Source: Strigamia acuminata (Eukaryota > Arthropoda > Chilopoda > Geophilomorpha > Linotaeniidae). From it: a stretch of 64,000 nucleotides of DNA. A program made the position numbers and the translations under genes. The DNA lies in NCBI GenBank assembly GCA_949358305.1, contig OX442314.1:21817060-21881059 (forward strand), in the 5' to 3' direction. A model generated the notes under the pieces. That model did not search any database and had not been told where the DNA came from. It worked only from the letters and a program-made list of their open reading frames with translations. Below are positions 59,891-64,000 of this stretch, piece after piece (position 1 is the first letter of the stretch; each line of letters starts with the position of its first letter).

Positions 59891-62800
59891 TTAATAACGA
59901 CGACGACGACGACGACGTGGCCTCGGCGCAGGTAGTCCAAAAGGATCGAGGTTTGGCGCAGGTTGTCCAAAAAGAAAAGGGTCTGGCGCAGGTGGTGGTG
60001 GTCCAAAAAGAAAAGGGTTTGGCGCAGGTGGTCCAAAAAGAAAAGGGTCTGGCGCAGGTGGTCTAAAACGAAAGGGGTCTGGAGCAGGTACTGCCAGCGG
60101 AAGCCTCGGCGCAGGTGCCACCGGCGGGGGCCTCGGTGCAGGTCGCCAAAAATTAAAGGGCCAAGGCAAGTTGAATGGCAGTTGAGCCTGCGCAGGCTGC
60201 TGCTGGTTGGCGTAGTTGTTAGCGGCCATCGGTCGGGGGTCTTGGAAGACGATCTGGCCTTGCTCGTTAACCCTGGGCATGGCGGCCCGTGCGTACAGCT
60301 GCTGCTGCCTCTGCACGGCCGCAAACGGCGCTTGGGCCGGGTCGTGCCTCAGCTCCGACCCCCGCGCTTCCGGGTGCGTCTCCATGTAGTCCTGCTTCGC
60401 CTTCTTGGCGCCCTCCTGCACCTCCAGCCGATGTAGTTCATCGTCGTTCGAGAATAGAGGACACCTGATAATTCAAATGAGATTAATTAACTTTTGTGAG
60501 TCCTTAACTCACCTTCTGTCGTCGAAATGCTTGTAGTCCCTGATGGTCTCGCGACACAGGTAGCAGAACTGCTGGCCGCACGTGCACGTCATCTTGTTGC
60601 AGCCGTGTTCTTTGATGATGCGCCGCTTGCACTTCGGACACGTGCGCACCAACGCATCAGTCATGTGGTCCTCGACGTACGTGCGGAACTGTACTTCGGA
60701 TTTCTGCTCGTCGCAGCCCAGCGGGAGGTGGTTCGGCTGCTTGCACAATCTTCATTTACAAACCAAATTAGCTTTTTATTTATTCCTTTTTTCGTCTTTC
60801 TTTACCTGCATGTCACTTTGAGACATTCTGGATTCAAGCAGCGAAAGATCTTGAGGCTTGCGTCCAGAATGATGGCGCAAAACGAGCAGTGAGGACACGA
60901 CTCGAGATCCGGGATGTCGGCGCGCCGGATCTCCTCCTCCTGCATCTTGCGCACGACGTTGGAGAACACGTTGGCGGGCAAAACATCCTGCAGCACGATG
61001 GGCGGGAAGGCGCTCTCGCAGTACGGGTCGATGCAGGGGAACTCGTACTTGCCCAGGCCGATGTGCATCTCTGCCTGACGCCGTACGCACGTCCTGCAGA
61101 ACAGGTGTCCATCCGTGCATTGCAGCATGTCCTCCAAGAGCACTTCGTCCTCGAAGCAGCAACTGCACTCCATCAGCTCGTCGGCTGCCTTCGCCACTGC
61201 GATTTTACTCAGGCGCTGCTCTTCCTTGTCTTTTTTGTATTCTAAAAATTGAATCACACGTAATTACACGACATGATTTATAATTTTAAATTACGTTTGA
61301 TTTTGTCTTCCATTTCGATGAACAACTTCTCTTTGTAGAAGAGTTCGTCGATCGTTTTCGGCATGAGCACGCGTTGAGTCGGAAACTTCTTTGTCCTCAC
61401 GGTCTTTTTCGTCTTCTTGGCTAGCGGTTCTGCATTCATCGAATTAATCGATTAAGTTTATTATTTATTAATTTATCAATTGATTAATTCACCTTCTGTT
61501 GGGGAGACGTTCCAAATGGCATTCAACTCCTTCATGACTGGCGTGAGGTGGAAACGGTGTTTATGCATCACTTTCAACAAATCGGCGCGGAACGCGTATT
61601 TAAACTGGTTTTGGAGGTAGCGATCGACGTGGAATCTGTACGATGCAGTCGTGGTTCTCTCTTCGTTGTTGAAATAGTTCTCCGGGTCCGGGAACATCTC
61701 CAAGAACTCCTCGACGCTAAAATCGCTGCAAAACGGAAAAAATTAATAAAGATATATATACATTATAACAATATTCGAGCACATTAAACAACAAGAAAAC
61801 CTTTCCACAATTTTCCGTTTAGTCGCCGCTTGTCGAACTTCCGCCAACTTCGGATAATTCCGATTTTCCATCCACCCGTAGACCGTTGCGTTGATGTTAT
61901 TCACATTGTCTGCCGATTTCTCGACGAAGTTACGTAGATAATCGGGATCGGCGTCCGGGAAGAGCTCTAAAATCGATTTCACTTTCTCCATCGCCATCGA
62001 TTCGGCCGATGTCGCTGCCCCATCATTCCCGGCGCTCCGAACGTCATTCGCCGCAGGAAACGGCGCCGGCCCGTTCATTCCGAGCAACTCGCCGATCACG
62101 ATGCGTACTCGGTCCGGATTCGCGTGGAACGCCTCCAAATACGCGAGGATCTCCTCGCGGCTCTTGTTCCGAACGACTTTGCTAACCACCTCCACATCAT
62201 TCAGCAATTCGTCGTATTTGTCCGCTTTCTGTTCCCCCGGGATGTTCAATGGCGCTTCTTCGGGTTCCTTTAGCCATTTGGTGATCAACCGATCGATCAC
62301 GATGTTCGTTCTGTTGGCATTCGCGCTCACTGGTTCAAGCAACGCATAAACCTCGTTCGGATCTACTATAAAATCCGAATAAAGTTCGCGAAGCTTGTTA
62401 ACGATCAAAGCTACTTCCTATATTTAAATTAAATCCCTTTTAATTATTTTATTTGATAGTTTGGATTAATTTACGATGAAATACTTCTGTGATGTCGTTT
62501 TCAGCTTCTGGCGCGGGCGCAACGGCGATCATGCCGGGAATGTTCGGACGATCCGCAATGTCGTCGTCGTTGCCGTTTTCTTCAACTGCGTAGTGTGGCG
62601 CGGGCGGTACTGCGATCATCCCGGGAATGTTTGGACGATCCGCAATGTCGTCGTCGTCGCCATTTACTTTAACTGAGTAGTGTGGCGCGGGCGGAACTGC
62701 GATCATCCCGGGAATGTACGGACGATCCGCAATGTCGTCGTCGTCGCCGTTTTCTTCAACTGCGTAGTGTGGCGCGGGCGGTACTGCGATCATCCCGGGA

Positions 62801-63210
62801 ATGTTTGGACGATCCGCAATGTCGTCGTCGTCGCCGTTTACTTCAACTGCGTATGGTGCGGGCGGTACTGCGATCATCCCGGGAATGTTCGGACGATCCG
62901 CAATGTCGTCGTCGTCGCCGTTTTCTTCAACTGCGTAGTGTGGCGCGGGCGGAACTGCGATCATCCCGGGAATGTTCGGACGATCCGCAATGTCGTCGTC
63001 GTCGTCGTCGCCGTTTACTTCAACTGAATAGTGTGGCGCGGGCGGAACTGCGATCATCCCAGGAATGTATGGAATGTCGTCGTCTTCGTCTTCGTCGTCA
63101 ATGTCATCGTCGTCGTCTGTGATGTCGTTTTCAGCTTCTGGCGCGGGCGCAACGGAAATCTTACCGGGAGTGGTCGGACGATCCTCATTGTCGTCGCCGT
63201 CAATGTTCAT
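59891..63210 (-). CDS. RNF216: RNF216/Triad3-type RBR E3 ubiquitin ligase
   Basis: RING-in-between-RING ligase that ubiquitinates signalling and synaptic proteins. Seven exons (minus): 63210-62485, 62417-61801, 61725-61493, 61429-61295, 61241-60806, 60749-60513, 60464-59891; 2958 nt, 985 aa. Residues 1-242 are a tandem acidic/proline repeat (minisatellite). Residues 243-450 contain UBA-like helices (LRNFVEKSADNVNNINATVY). RING1 starts ECSCCFEDEV with GHLFCRTC; the IBR-like part has CPHCSFCAIILDAS and CLNPECLKVTC. RING2 has CPKCKRRIIKEHGCNKMTC, whose HGC cysteine is the expected catalytic residue. The C-terminal tail is Pro-rich with PAPDPFLFGPP repeats and an Arg-rich end. The family is clear; the start codon is the first in-frame ATG and an upstream exon is possible. 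Confidence 0.93.
62500..63070 (-). repeat. Coding minisatellite, 84-87 bp unit
   Basis: About six to seven units of 84-87 bp, GC-rich, each encoding roughly 29 residues of the type DRPNIPGMIAVPPAPHYAVE plus a short acidic run. The frame is kept because length changes are in threes (the DDDD run varies from 3 to 6). Copies are nearly identical, so recent homogenisation or expansion is likely. Confidence 0.95.
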
Positions 63211-63826
63211 CGTCTTTGCTGTGACGGGATTTTAAAAATTCAACTTTTTTCATCGATTTTCATGTTTAAATTAAGAAATCATGCCGGTTATTTATTGATA
63301 TTTATAACGGCTCAACTCTGTGAAAAGAAACGGGAAATCAATCGGAAGTTTAATCTATTTCTCAGAAATACCTGAATCAATTTGCTCTTAGGCCTTTTCG
63401 GCCGAGATTCGACCAAAGCCGAAGCTTGCATGGCTCGTGAAATGAATTTAAAATTGCGCGCGCTGAACTCGCGCCGTTCTGTTTGATTTGTTTTTGTTTG
63501 TTGATTCTAAGTTGAATTTCGTCGGCAGATGGACTGCTAGACGGAAATCGATCGGTCGCAACCATTCGACCAACAAAAACGATATGCGCCTCCATATTTA
63601 CAGTCGAAAATAAAAACCAACCGGCTCGAACTCCGTGAAACAGAGCCACAAAGTAAACAAATACATTTTAAAACACCAAGTTTTTAATCAATATTTTTTT
63701 TTATTTAACATATGTTTACATTGTCTATTTGCAATATTGTTAAAATGTTTATTTTTCTGGTTCGTCTCGGGTTTGTCCATGGGGCAGAGCCCGATGTTTG
63801 AACACTTTTGGCCTATTCCTCATTAG
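63211..63826. other. Divergent/5' region of RNF216
   Basis: Contains the RNF216 promoter region and the 3' UTR of the minus-strand peptide gene (AATAAA on the minus strand near 63700). No other gene seen. Confidence 0.45.
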
Positions 63827-64000
63827 CTATAAGCATCTGCAGAGATTGGTCTTTCCATCACAAATATGTACCCTCCCTCCGTTTTCGCAGTTAAATTTGC
63901 CTCCTTCATATGTGTGTGCATCAGCCGTCATTGCTAATCGGATGAACTTACCCATGCACGACAGAATTACAAGGAACGAGATGATTGCTAAATATTTCAT
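63827..64000 (-). CDS. Small secreted Cys-containing peptide, 57 aa
   Basis: Begins with ATG at the very last bases of the window. MKYLAIISFLVILSCM is a typical signal-peptide core; the mature part ends NLCRCL. After the signal there are four Cys (in FNCENG, VHICDGK and LCRC), so two disulphides are possible. It resembles small secreted effector, antimicrobial or neuropeptide-like products, but I recognise no family. A GTAAGT occurs at codon 16 (ATG|GGTAAG region), so an intron is possible and the downstream residues would then differ. The 5' UTR lies outside the window. Confidence 0.55.
   Translation of the reverse strand: MKYLAIISFLVILSCMGKFIRLAMTADAHTYEGGKFNCENGGRVHICDGKTNLCRCL

Noticed and set aside
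60834-61245. Plus-strand and alternative-frame ORFs over RNF216 exons
   Set aside because: Shadows of the GC-rich RNF216 RING exons; they lack the Cys/His pattern.
62476-63375. Plus-strand Arg/Val-rich repeat ORFs
   Set aside because: Antisense of the RNF216 minisatellite; repeats keep several frames open.

Overview
This is a piece of an AT-rich, intron-containing nuclear genome from an invertebrate animal. Every well-resolved gene has short GT-AG introns (many 50-80 nt), and the recognisable genes are metazoan: parvin, a TEAD/Scalloped transcription factor, an achaete-scute-like bHLH, ARHGAP1/RhoGAP68F, ZNF593, ARID2 (a PBAF subunit), CP110, an acid lipase and RNF216/Triad3. I cannot fix the phylum. 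A TTAGG-type repeat lies inside one transposon, which is suggestive of arthropods but weak evidence.

Layout: 0.9-3.2 kb holds two unrecognised genes. Parvin lies at 3.9-5.7 kb in nine exons, including a 20-nt microexon. After about 7 kb of AT-rich sequence comes TEAD (12.8-23.5 kb, ten coding exons), whose 7.4-kb intron carries four MITEs, a GC-rich block with three TEAD-type GGAATG sites and a possible nested exon. A minus-strand bHLH follows at 24.7-25.0 kb. From 25.1 to 29.2 kb there is a tandem array of six very small membrane-protein genes on the plus strand. I reconstructed them by hand because their exons are too short, or lie in other frames, for simple ORF calling. ARHGAP1 (30.3-33.1 kb) converges on ZNF593 (33.7-34.2 kb, minus), which is divergent from ARID2 (35.9-44.2 kb, 14 exons). 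A 1.55-kb long-TIR transposon (47.0-48.6 kb) sits 48 bp upstream of a small gene with two usable frames. CP110 (minus) is at 49.6-51.5 kb. A THAP-domain gene interrupted by a TA-flanked element is at 52.4-54.2 kb. One complete acid lipase and one truncated copy lie at 55.6-58.8 kb. RNF216 (minus, 59.9-63.2 kb) has a minisatellite-coded N terminus. A tiny secreted Cys-containing peptide gene starts at the window's last base.

The exon sums of parvin (371 aa), TEAD (430 aa), ARHGAP1 (462 aa), ZNF593 (128 aa), ARID2 (1331 aa), CP110 (510 aa), the lipase (414 aa) and RNF216 (985 aa) all close to whole codons, which supports the models. These housekeeping and regulatory genes are not an operon or a pathway. 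The locally organised parts are the small-membrane-protein array, the lipase pair and the MITE-rich TEAD intron. The strongest novelty candidates are the membrane-protein array, the apparent non-AUG start of TEAD, and the set of MITEs with intact target-site duplications.
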